Shown here: piece after piece, positions 35,000-44,146 of the stretch
How the letters are laid out: every line of letters starts with the position of its first letter
How positions within the stretch are numbered: position 1 is the first letter of the stretch
DNA from: Rutidosis leptorrhynchoides
Lineage: Eukaryota > Streptophyta > Magnoliopsida > Asterales > Asteraceae
Length of the DNA: 64,000 nt
Direction of reading: 5' to 3'
Assembly: GCF_046630445.1 (NCBI RefSeq)
Contig: NC_092335.1
Span: forward strand, 7,669,501-7,733,500
Made by a program: the position numbers and the translations under genes
The notes under the pieces: model-generated
What the model was told of the DNA's origin: nothing
Database searches by the model: none
The model's input: only the letters and a program-made list of their open reading frames with translations

Positions 35000-35062
35000 C
35001 TTCAATCGCCACAAAAACTCGACCAGAAATTGGCTTGTACCCTAATACATTCGTAAATTAGG
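35000..35062 (-). promoter_or_regulatory. 5' UTR exon of the FBA-domain gene, cut by L1 insertion
   Basis: Minus-strand leader that ends at the donor at 35000. It carries the 17-bp target duplication at its 5' side (35046-35062). The original upstream sequence continues at 42338 beyond the L1. Confidence 0.5.
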
Positions 35063-35224
35063 AGATCAAAAGTAAGACACTAATAAACAACTATACATGT
35101 ATGTATGTGTGTTTATTTGTTAACCTTTAAGGAACACAATGAAGCTTTCCCCATTCATTAAGCAAAGTTTACTGCAGATCGATGATCTCAGATCTCAGAT
35201 CTCTCATTGTTAGATCTTAATCTC

Positions 35225-35290
35225 ATGGCTACCATCAAATCAGTTCACGCTCGTCAGATCTTCGATAGCAGAGGCAATCCTACCGTGGAG
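35225..35290 (+). pseudogene. ENO: Enolase exon 1 (transduced fragment)
   Basis: Encodes 22 residues that include ARQIFDSRGNPTVE, the invariant N-terminus of plant cytosolic enolase (2-phosphoglycerate hydro-lyase, glycolysis). It ends in a canonical donor GTGGAG/gtctgttc at 35290/35291. The following sequence is intron-like (T-rich, GGGTTT). No other enolase exon occurs in the window, so no enolase can be made here. A transcript could start in the attached leader and read into the L1. The exon lies inside the target-site duplications of the L1. Confidence 0.85.
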
Positions 35291-35740
35291 GTCTGTTCAT
35301 TATTTTATTAGATTATACATCTTAATCATTCTCATCTAATCGTATCGATCGTTCGTTATTAATACTAATTCGTGTGTCCGATTGATATATACTTTTATTG
35401 TTGATTTCAACGTATAAGTAGGTCGATTGTTGATTCGTGTTTTAGATAATTCTTAATTATTAGTATTATTACTAAACAATTATATATTGTGATACTGTTC
35501 GATTTTTGATGATTCCGTTCTATTTCCGATGAGGGCTGTGAATTTTCATGATGATGAAGTTTGGGTTTTGATTAGAGTTAATTGATGGAGAATGTAATTT
35601 GGGGTTTTTGATGCTAGGGTTTATAAGGTTGAAATTAAGTATCTCAGAGAAGGTGTCATGACGCTCTCTCCTTTTTGATTCTAATTTCTGTTTTTGTTTT
35701 CTTCTTCTACGTGCTATTCTATTTGAAATACTCTTTTATC

Positions 35741-38257
35741 ATGTCAAACATACCGACATCCCCTTTTACACCAAAAGCATCGAACAACCAATCCCAGTCG
35801 AAACAATCTTTCTTTGCTGATAACAAGCATATCCGATATCAGCCTATCAATCAGGGTATTTGGGTTAAAATTGATCATAATAAGCAAAACTCACCTTCAA
35901 AAAACCCTAACCCTAATTACAATAACCATCAGAATCCAACCCACCTTGTCCGATCCAAATCTGGTCTCAATCATCACTCGACAAGGTTAAACTCATCCTA
36001 CAATCAATTATACAACAACTTCAAAATACGGGAATCAGCCACCAACCTTATCAATCGTTATGGCAAGCCTTTTCCAGATGCGAATAATTCTAAAACAAAT
36101 CAATTGCCAAAACCGATCGACAAGTCTAGAATTACTTCATACCTCTTCTACAACTTTCCCGAACACTGGTGTTCAACGGACTTATGGGATGTTTTCAAAA
36201 AATATGGCAATATCCACGAGGTTTACATCCCCAGGAAGACCTTAAAAAACGGAAGGAAGTTTGGTTTTGTTAGATTCTTAGACGTTCCAGATTACCACAA
36301 AGATTCTCTTGCGAGGAGACTAAGTCTCATTGTTGCGGGTGACAATTTACTCAAAGTATACAAGGCCCGTGATCCCGAAGGAAAGAAACAAGCTCCACAG
36401 CCTAACAATGCAAAATCGGGTTCTAGGAACAATGTTAAGGTTGCATTTAACTCACCTGTAGACGAAAGGAATTTCAAAGAAGTGGTCCTAAACAAGCAGG
36501 CTACAAACTACGGCATCCCCTCGATTAAGGTAAATTCTAATGATGATCTTATCCAAATACTTGGTCAAGCGGTTATTGCCAAAGTTAAAGATCTTGAATT
36601 CCTTGAATATTTTAGTGAAATATGTGAAAGTGAAAACCTTGGTGGGTTTACTATCAAATACCTGGGCGGGCATGATCTAATGCTTATATTTGAGGAACCC
36701 AACCCGGCCCTAGACTTGATTAACAATTCGGAACACCCATTATGGAAATGGCTTGAAGATATAAACCCATGGGATCCCGAAATTTACAAAACCTCTGGTA
36801 GACTTGTTTATGTTAACATATTCGGGGTACCTATTACTTGTTGGTTAGAATCCACATTCATTGACATAGCAAAAAATTGGGGCGAGGTAATTGAAACGTT
36901 TAATTGCTCTATAACCAATGAGAACAACCAAGATTTATCGCATGGCTCGGTAATTATCAAAACAAACAATTTCTCACCGATAAACGGCCAAGTTATTATC
37001 AACCCCGGTGACGTCAATCAATCTAAGGCTTACATCATTGAAGTTCAAAACTTTTCTATGTTTAACACTTATGGTGATATCGATAATTCGTCGAATTGGG
37101 ATGATGAAATTCTTTCGGACGATCACATTTCTGACGAAGAGTCCCACTTGGATTGTGAAAATCGAGTTGAAGGAAACGCTGAAAAGACCACCCGTAACAA
37201 CAACCACGATCCCACGCCTCCTCACCAAACCTCCTCTAATTCCTCTAAACGAATGGATACTCGTCCCTTTAATAATAATGCCGATAACCAATCTCTCCAA
37301 TCTCCTAGCATATCGAAACCCATCAACCACTTTGACACCACAAACCCTCACACCCATAATCCTTCCAATCCCGAAACTGTTTTAAATAATACTAGCTCTA
37401 CAAAAGAAACTAGCCCATCGAATGAAACTGATCCAATTGAACCACCTCCTATTCCTGATTTTAATACAGCAAGGCCATATAATACCACCTCATATCAACC
37501 AAAACCAAAAACCATCCCTTTGGAGTCCACTGTAATCACGCAGCCCATTACCACCAATACCCCCCCAAGCCCACCAAGAGAGGATACCCTTGCAATCCCG
37601 CAGCCCAACACTGTTATTAACGGCCCATCGAATCATGTAAATGATACCCCTGTTACACCTAGCCACATCTCGGGTAAATCTAATATGGACAGCTCACCTC
37701 AACACATTCTAACAAATGATTTATGCTCACCAATAGTGACACAAGAACATGCAGATTCTGTTCCCGAAACCCTCCCTCACCATACCACAAACGACACCCC
37801 CTGTACTACCCCTTTAAACCCTCAATCCAACTCTCCATTAAATTTTATGCCTGCCCCTAACGCTACACAACAAACAAATTCCGATCCTTTCAACCTCGAA
37901 CCTTTACTTTATACGGGTAAAGAAATTTCTAAAAAGAGAAAAATTTCTAGCACCATCGCCAAACCTATCATTAAGTCAAAAAACACCTCTCAAAACCCAG
38001 ATTTTAAAAGACCTAGATCCAATATGCTTTACATCAAACATCTAGCTAGAAGTGGCCAAAAGCTTAGAATCTCTCAACTGGCTAAACGTTGTAAGTCCTC
38101 GTCTAACGGTGGTGGTAGCACATCCTACGTCTCGAAGGGATCTCATATGGACATGGTACATAACAAAAAGACTAAAAAGAAAGGTTCTACCTCTAGCAAA
38201 AGCTTGGATACGTTCGAATTCGGGAAAAGCATCGGGATTCGTCGCAACAACCCATGA
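35741..38257 (+). CDS. L1 ORF1, RRM-containing RNA-binding protein
   Basis: 838 residues from the ATG at 35741 (MSNIPTSPFTP). An RNA-recognition motif spans roughly residues 130-205 (SYLFYNFPEHWCSTDLW ... GRKFGFVRF, with the RNP1-like core). Then come a conserved middle part with WLEST and FSMFNTYG, a long Pro/Ser/Thr/Asn-rich region, and a basic C-terminus (KKTKKKGSTSSKS). Plant L1 ORF1 proteins coat the element RNA. The frame is open throughout. Its stop TGA overlaps the ATG of ORF2 in ATGA at 38254-38257. Confidence 0.88.
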   Translation: MSNIPTSPFTPKASNNQSQSKQSFFADNKHIRYQPINQGIWVKIDHNKQNSPSKNPNPNYNNHQNPTHLVRSKSGLNHHSTRLNSSYNQLYNNFKIRESATNLINRYGKPFPDANNSKTNQLPKPIDKSRITSYLFYNFPEHWCSTDLWDVFKKYGNIHEVYIPRKTLKNGRKFGFVRFLDVPDYHKDSLARRLSLIVAGDNLLKVYKARDPEGKKQAPQPNNAKSGSRNNVKVAFNSPVDERNFKEVVLNKQATNYGIPSIKVNSNDDLIQILGQAVIAKVKDLEFLEYFSEICESENLGGFTIKYLGGHDLMLIFEEPNPALDLINNSEHPLWKWLEDINPWDPEIYKTSGRLVYVNIFGVPITCWLESTFIDIAKNWGEVIETFNCSITNENNQDLSHGSVIIKTNNFSPINGQVIINPGDVNQSKAYIIEVQNFSMFNTYGDIDNSSNWDDEILSDDHISDEESHLDCENRVEGNAEKTTRNNNHDPTPPHQTSSNSSKRMDTRPFNNNADNQSLQSPSISKPINHFDTTNPHTHNPSNPETVLNNTSSTKETSPSNETDPIEPPPIPDFNTARPYNTTSYQPKPKTIPLESTVITQPITTNTPPSPPREDTLAIPQPNTVINGPSNHVNDTPVTPSHISGKSNMDSSPQHILTNDLCSPIVTQEHADSVPETLPHHTTNDTPCTTPLNPQSNSPLNFMPAPNATQQTNSDPFNLEPLLYTGKEISKKRKISSTIAKPIIKSKNTSQNPDFKRPRSNMLYIKHLARSGQKLRISQLAKRCKSSSNGGGSTSYVSKGSHMDMVHNKKTKKKGSTSSKSLDTFEFGKSIGIRRNNP

Positions 38258-41200
38258 ATCCACCTCCGTCACATCGATTCTGTAAGTTTTTTCTCATGTG
38301 TACGATTTCTCTTAATATTCGGGGTATTGGACAAACGGGTAAAATAAGCTGGCTTAAACGTATTTGCTATAAAGAAAAACCATCAATTCTAGGCCTCCAG
38401 GAAACCAAATGCGGCCAAACACGTGACAACACCATTGAATCTTTCTGGGGTAATTCTGATTTTAAATTCGTCCAAAAGGATTCGGATGGTGCTTCCGGAG
38501 GTATCCTAACTATTTGGGATACTAATATCTTTTCGTTCAACTATGCTATTGAGGGTGAATTCTTTCTTGCAATTTGTGGCACGTGGGCGGGTCATGACTC
38601 TGAAATTGCCTTCATTAATGTTTATGGCCCCCATTCCCATTCAAAAAAACTTAGACTTTGGAGCGAACTCTCATCCCTTACTAACTCCCTTAATATCCCA
38701 CACATTGTTTTTGGTGACTTCAACGAAGTAAGAAACAAAACAGAACGCATGAACACAGAGTATAATCAAAATTGGGCAGATAATTTTAATAACTTTATAA
38801 ATAACTCTGGATTAATTGATCTTCCTTTAGGCGGTAAAAGGTTCACAAGGATTTGTGAAAAAACAATGAAGTTTAGTAAACTTGACCGATTCCTCATTTC
38901 CGATGGCATCTTCACTATCTGGCCCAACACATCCTCCAAAACTCTTGATCGGGACCTTTCTGACCACTGTCCCATTATCCTAAGAAATAACCTCCTCGAT
39001 TCTGGCCCTAAGCCAATACGTGTCTTTGACACATGGCTAGATTTAAAAGATGCCGACACCATCATAGAAAAGGCTTGGTTGATCCCAATTAGTGGGAATA
39101 GGCCTGACTGCATTTTCCGTAACAAACTAAAAAACGTTAAATTAGAACTTAAAAAACATAGTAATCAACTTGATAACTTAGACTCCCAAATACGTGATCA
39201 TCTTACTGAATGTAATAATTGGGAACAAACCGCCGAAACTAGACCTTTATCCGAAACTGAAAAACAAAAATGGATCGATGAAAAAATGCATCACATCGTC
39301 AAAGAAAAAAAGAAAACAAACATGCTTAAACAAAAATCTAGAATCAAATGGGCGCTTGAGGGTGATGAAAATTCGAAATACTTTCATAACTATATCAAAA
39401 GAAGAACAAGTAAAAACAACATCCACGGGCTTTCAGTTAATGGTACATGGACTGAAGATCCTAATCTAATAAAACAAGAAGCATATTCCTATTTTAACAA
39501 CATCTTCCGATCCAAACACTTACGTGACGAATGCCCTTTCGATCATGTTTCACATCTTGAATACATTTCTTCCTTGGACAATCAACTCCTAGAAGCTAAA
39601 TTTAACGAAAAAGAAATATGGGAAGCCATATGTAATTGCGATAGCTCTAAAGCTCCTGGGCCGGACGGTTTCAACATGAGATTCTTTAAAAAACATTGGG
39701 AACTGATTAAAACCGACCTCATTAAATCTCTAGATTGGTTCTGGGAAAACTCAGAAATCTCCAAAGGATGTAATGCATCTTTCTTCACATTAGTCCCGAA
39801 AAAACCCAACCCAATCGGATTAAATGAATATCGCCCAATCTGTCTAATAGGTAGCTACTATAAAATTCTCACCAAAATACTCTCCAATCGCCTTGCCATG
39901 GTCATTCATAAAATCATTGGTAGTGAACAAACAGCTTTCCTCAAAGGTCGAAATATCCTAGATAGTGTCCTAATTGCAAACGAAATAATTGATGAATTAA
40001 AACGTAAAAAACAAAAAGGTTTAATCTTTAAAGTTGACTTCGAAAAGGCATTTGACTGCATTGAGTGGGACTTTCTATTTAAAACCATGCACTTCATGGG
40101 TTTTGGTCCAAAATGGATTGGTTTCATTCGGGCATGCCTTTGGTCATCATCTATTTCTGTACTAATCAATGGCTCTCCCACCAAAGAATTTTCCCCTGAA
40201 AGGGGAATTCGACAAGGTGACCCCATTTCGCCATTCCTGTTCATCATTGTTGCTGAAGGTCTTAACATACTTGTCAAAAGAGCATTAGCCAATGGTCATT
40301 TGCAAGGATTAAAGATCGGACATGACAATCTCAATATTACACACCTCCAATATGCTGATGATACAATCTTCTTCGGCGAATGGAATAAAAGAAACGCCAA
40401 ATATATCTCCAAACTACTAAAATGTTTTGAAAATATTTCAGGCCTCAAAGTTAACTTCCGTAAAAGCAAACTTTACGGTATAGGTACATCTACGACCGAA
40501 ACCGAACAAATGGCTTGCTACATGAACTGCTCTGCGGGTCATACCCCGTTCTCCTATCTTGGACTTCCTATTGGTGTACCCACATCTCACGCCTCCTCGT
40601 GGCAGCCGATTGTTGAGAAATTCGACAAAAGGCTTTCAGATTGGGCTGCTAAATCTATTTCTTTCGGAGGTCGACTTACGACCATCAAATCAATTCTTAG
40701 TAGTATCCCATTATACTACTTCTCCTTATTTCATGCACCATCCGCTATCCTTAAGGTACTTGAATCTAAAAGACGGAAATTCTTCTGGGGAGGATCTTCA
40801 AACGATAATAAAATTAATTGGATCAAATGGGACCAAATAATTTTGCCATACGATTGTGGGGGTTTAAACGTGGGGTCCCTCTTTGCTAAAAACATATCAT
40901 TACTTTGTAAATGGTGGTGGCGTTTTAAAAACGAAGATAATGCATTATGGGTAAAAATAATCAAAAGCATTTATGGGCCGGGGGGAGGGTTGGATACTAA
41001 CTTTTTATGCAGGAACATTTCAGGTCGCACCATTTGGAAAGAGATTATTAAAGCTGAAAAAGTTGCTGACAATATAGGCACAACCTTCACATCCTCGATT
41101 TCAAAGCGCATAGGAAATGGCACATCAATAAGCTTCTGGCATGATATATGGATCGGATCTGAGTGCTTAAAAGATACATTTCATAGACTATTCATGTTGG

Positions 41201-41997
41201 AATCCCGCAAAGAAGCAACTGTTGCTGATAGAATAATGAACGTTAACTCTACCTCGATCGGTAATTGGGATTGGTCCCGCCCTCCTAGTGGTCGTGCAAA
41301 GGATTATCTCACGGAGCTCAACAACCTAATAACATCTGTTATTATTTCAGATCGCCCCGACTCATGGAAATGTTCCCTTGACACATCCGGCATCTACACT
41401 TCAGCAGCACTGTCAAATCTGATCAATAAGCTTAAATACGGCACAAACTCTAGAAACCTTTCACTACCTCAAAACAAATTCGTTCCACAAAAGATATTCA
41501 TTTTCTCATGGAGGGCCGTTCAACAAAAAATCCCGGTTAGAAGCGAACTCGATAAAAAAGGAATTGACCTTCACACCATCTTATGTCCCTTATGTGAGCA
41601 CCAAATTGAAACCATTGATCACGCGTTGTTAAATTGTCAAAAAGTATCTTCAATATGGATACAATTTCTCGATTGGTGGAATCAAAACAACATAAGTATC
41701 TCTAACATCAATGATGCCATCATCTCGGATCAAGGCATATCACATAATTCCATTGGTTCTTCAATATGGCAAGCTGCTAAATGGATTGCGTGCTACATTA
41801 TTTGGAAACATAGGAACTTAAAGATTTTTTCCGGAAAAATATGGAACCCCGCTGTGATAATCTCCGAGATCCAATCTCAAAGCTTTAGCTGGATCTCAAA
41901 TCGTTCACGGAAGAAAACACCTATCGATTGGCATCAATGGCTACTCAACCCGTCATTTTACGTGTCACCTCCTTCAAACCGCATAGGCGTCGGTTAA
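38254..41997 (+). CDS. L1 ORF2, endonuclease-reverse transcriptase
   Basis: 1,247 residues from the overlapping ATG at 38254. Met15 (MCTISLNIRG) is an alternative start that sits right before the endonuclease. An apurinic-type endonuclease fills about residues 15-245 (SLNIRGIG, LGLQETK, VFGDFNEV, SDHCP). The reverse transcriptase core is about residues 470-745, with KAPGPDGF, FLKGRNI, VDFEKAFD, RGIRQGDPISP and YADD at residues 700-703. A C-terminal zinc-binding region (CPLCEHQIETIDHALLNC) lies about residues 1110-1130. All catalytic motifs are present and there is no stop or frameshift, so the copy may be active. Confidence 0.93.
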   Translation: MNPPPSHRFCKFFLMCTISLNIRGIGQTGKISWLKRICYKEKPSILGLQETKCGQTRDNTIESFWGNSDFKFVQKDSDGASGGILTIWDTNIFSFNYAIEGEFFLAICGTWAGHDSEIAFINVYGPHSHSKKLRLWSELSSLTNSLNIPHIVFGDFNEVRNKTERMNTEYNQNWADNFNNFINNSGLIDLPLGGKRFTRICEKTMKFSKLDRFLISDGIFTIWPNTSSKTLDRDLSDHCPIILRNNLLDSGPKPIRVFDTWLDLKDADTIIEKAWLIPISGNRPDCIFRNKLKNVKLELKKHSNQLDNLDSQIRDHLTECNNWEQTAETRPLSETEKQKWIDEKMHHIVKEKKKTNMLKQKSRIKWALEGDENSKYFHNYIKRRTSKNNIHGLSVNGTWTEDPNLIKQEAYSYFNNIFRSKHLRDECPFDHVSHLEYISSLDNQLLEAKFNEKEIWEAICNCDSSKAPGPDGFNMRFFKKHWELIKTDLIKSLDWFWENSEISKGCNASFFTLVPKKPNPIGLNEYRPICLIGSYYKILTKILSNRLAMVIHKIIGSEQTAFLKGRNILDSVLIANEIIDELKRKKQKGLIFKVDFEKAFDCIEWDFLFKTMHFMGFGPKWIGFIRACLWSSSISVLINGSPTKEFSPERGIRQGDPISPFLFIIVAEGLNILVKRALANGHLQGLKIGHDNLNITHLQYADDTIFFGEWNKRNAKYISKLLKCFENISGLKVNFRKSKLYGIGTSTTETEQMACYMNCSAGHTPFSYLGLPIGVPTSHASSWQPIVEKFDKRLSDWAAKSISFGGRLTTIKSILSSIPLYYFSLFHAPSAILKVLESKRRKFFWGGSSNDNKINWIKWDQIILPYDCGGLNVGSLFAKNISLLCKWWWRFKNEDNALWVKIIKSIYGPGGGLDTNFLCRNISGRTIWKEIIKAEKVADNIGTTFTSSISKRIGNGTSISFWHDIWIGSECLKDTFHRLFMLESRKEATVADRIMNVNSTSIGNWDWSRPPSGRAKDYLTELNNLITSVIISDRPDSWKCSLDTSGIYTSAALSNLINKLKYGTNSRNLSLPQNKFVPQKIFIFSWRAVQQKIPVRSELDKKGIDLHTILCPLCEHQIETIDHALLNCQKVSSIWIQFLDWWNQNNISISNINDAIISDQGISHNSIGSSIWQAAKWIACYIIWKHRNLKIFSGKIWNPAVIISEIQSQSFSWISNRSRKKTPIDWHQWLLNPSFYVSPPSNRIGVG

Positions 41998-42337
41998 CAT
42001 AACTTAATTCAAATCGGGATGGTTTCGTTATTCTATATAGCCTATGTGGGTTAGATTAAATGGGTTGGTTGTGTGTCAACTTTGTAGTCGCTTGATCGGC
42101 ACGGTTGTCCCCTCCTTCCCCGCTTGTTGTTCTTTTACGCAAGTTCGTCCCTCGTAGTGTTATCTAGTCTACGTCTCCCCCGATCATAAGTTCAGATAAT
42201 TATTCCATATTTTCTCAGCTGATCCGTTTCGTTTATAGCATTGTATAAAAGCATATAGGGACTTGTATTGTAATATTCCATATAATAATAATAATATTTT
42301 TGCTTTTCAAAAAAAAAAAATACATTCGTAAATTAGG

Positions 42338-42460
42338 GTTTTATTTAGACTTTTAACTCTAAATTGATTGAGCGTGGGAGCGCGGTTTGTATTTAAAACC
42401 CACAAAATTAGCCATTATTGTAACTGATTTGACATATCTTCTCCCACTATTGTTTCGGGT
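42338..42460 (-). promoter_or_regulatory. Displaced upstream region of the FBA-domain gene
   Basis: Pre-insertion continuation of the sequence at 35046. On minus it contains GTTTTAAATACAAACC and then AAAACCCTAATTTACG, plausible core promoter and start region. The L1 now separates it by 7.3 kb from the gene. Confidence 0.4.
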
Positions 42461-43044
42461 TATTATGCACATTTAGTCCCTCTACTATTTTATATTGACA
42501 AAATTTTATTTTATATTTTAATTAGAAACATAAATTGTATACTTCTTGACTTCTTGTTACATCACTTTGTATATTGTAGGTTCGAACTAGCAGTGTGTTT
42601 ACACTTTACACGCACGCCATACAAATAATTCATTATCGATCAAACATATTTAATTGTGTATATACTCATTCAAAAAATTAATCACTAATACTTAGAGTTG
42701 TTAACATAAAAATCATAAGCCCTTATAATTTAGAGACTTGTTATAAGACGTCTATGTTAATACTTTGTTAGTGGTGATTTAGAGAGTGCTTAAAACAATT
42801 AATATGCCTTCTAAATAACGGGTTTTTAACCGGCGTTTTAAAAAAATATCGTTAACGTGTATAAAGGTTTTGTAGTTAGCGATTTTATTTAATTTAGATG
42901 ACGCTTATGAAATTGTATAATACTTTTATAAAAATTTGAAATGTCGTTAAAAATGATTTAACAAATTAGAATTATATTATATATTATATAATTAGTTATA
43001 GCAAAATGTGTTACACATGTTACTTGACAAATATATATTCAGAA
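42461..43044. other. Intergenic AT-rich sequence
   Basis: No gene or named repeat recognised. Confidence 0.5.
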
Positions 43045-43360
43045 GTTGTGATGTGGTCCAACGGTTGGTGGTCTGCTTCCTTTAGGGGAGGTCAAGAGTT
43101 CGACCCCCGTTGGCTACATATTAAAAACACAATTTCATCCCTGCCATGAAGTATCCACCTATGACACATTTCCCATATCGTTTGGGGGTAAAGGGGAGGG
43201 GGTTTTACTTGGCCGTGCCTTTGGATCGGTTTCAAGGTTTCCTCCCGGGCAGCGATGGGGGCGGGGTTATTATCGCTGCATCAGCATAGTCTAAACGGGA
43301 GATGATCGCAACGGGTGGTTTAGTCCCCCTCGGGCGATCTCAATCTCTGTAAAAAAAAAA
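43045..43360 (+). mobile_element. tRNA-derived SINE (Au-like)
   Basis: Head with A-box-like TGGTCCAACGGTTGG and B-box GAGTTCGACCCC. The body contains CCGGGCAGCGATGGGGGCGG and GGTGGTTTAGTCCCC, and it ends in a run of ten A (43351-43360). The layout and body match Au-type SINEs of plants as I recall them. I could not find a clear target duplication. Confidence 0.7.
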
Positions 43361-43396
43361 GTATGTCACTAATTTATACTTCATTATTTATTTTTA

Positions 43397-43494
43397 TGGC
43401 AAGCCATTGAGTGGATATGTGGTTATATGCTTTGGAAAAATCGAAACCATATGGTGTTTAAACGCAATAGTTAGGCTGCCTTGGTCGTGCTAAA
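43397..43494 (+). pseudogene. LINE ORF2 C-terminal remnant, left part
   Basis: Encodes WQAIEWICGYMLWKNRNH, equivalent to the C-terminal region of the intact L1 ORF2 (AAKWIACYIIWKHRNL). It has one stop. It is interrupted by the Tat element at 43495, and its continuation is at 50251-50355. Confidence 0.8.
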
Positions 43495-43986
43495 TGATCA
43501 TATACATAGCATTGTATATGTATATTTTTTTTGCTATAGGCCAAGAGCAGAACTGCGCGAACTATAATGTAAGGTTATGGAGTGTTCGCTGAAAATAGGT
43601 ATAACAGTTATCTTTTCGCACTAGCAAATGACTGCGGTTTAATCCGCTGAGTTTCCGCGGATAGTTAAGTGACTCGTAGACCGCGGATACCTCGAATACT
43701 ATAAATATGGAGCATGGCCTCTCATTTATGGGTTGTTGATTCTCTGCCATTTTGCCTAAGCCTTTGTAATTTTCACTTGTGATCTTGCCCAAGGGATTTT
43801 TACATCGCGCAAAGGTGAATTATACTAATTAACAATCAAGACCGGGTCGGGGTGGTTGATCACATGATAGTTAAAGTGAAAGACGATCATCGGGACCCAA
43901 AATAATCATCAAACATTCCATCCTCCATTATAATCTTATTGCACTCAATCCGTAATTAAGTAACATTATTAATTAAGGATTGATCA
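43495..43986 (+). repeat. 5' LTR of Tat-type element
   Basis: 492 bp with TATAAATA at 43700-43707 as likely promoter and several CCGCGG-type motifs upstream. About eight differences by eye from the other LTR (1.6%). Confidence 0.92.
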
Positions 43987-43987
43987 A

Positions 43988-44006
43988 TTGGCGCCATCCG
44001 TGGGAC
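43988..44006 (+). other. Primer-binding site of Tat-type element
   Basis: TTGGCGCCATCCGTGGGAC, 1 nt from the LTR end. Confidence 0.85.
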
Positions 44007-44146
44007 ACGTTTTACAAATTGAACTCAAAATTTTTTGTTTTGTGCTATCAAATAATTAATTCGTCGGTTTAATTTCAATCGTGTTTTTGTTGTGATGATT
44101 TGCAGGTGTTTTTTGAATACGCAATCCGTTGATCTGCTTGACAGTT

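Larger units (their letters stand above)
35063..42320 (+). mobile_element. Full-length L1 (LINE) carrying enolase exon 1 at its 5' end
   Basis: 7,258-bp insertion bounded by a 17-bp perfect duplication TACATTCGTAAATTAGG (35046-35062 and 42321-42337) and ending in a poly(A) tail (42309-42320). Inside, in order: 162 bp of leader, enolase exon 1 (35225-35290), about 350-450 bp of what looks like enolase intron 1, then L1 ORF1, ORF2 and a 3' UTR. Both ORFs are open. Because the duplication lies upstream of the enolase exon, that exon arrived with the L1 and is not part of a resident enolase gene. Confidence 0.88.

Noticed and set aside
35225-35290. A resident enolase gene with an L1 in intron 1
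   Set aside because: The target duplication lies upstream of exon 1, and no further enolase exon occurs after 42320, so the exon came with the L1.
36974-37385. Alternative frames of 125-127 codons over L1 ORF1
   Set aside because: They overlap the low-complexity Pro/Ser/Asn region of the real ORF1 in other frames.
43562-43792. 76-codon minus-strand ORF repeated at 49826-50056
   Set aside because: It lies within the Tat LTRs and is repeated because they are LTRs; it crosses the TATA box and has no domain.
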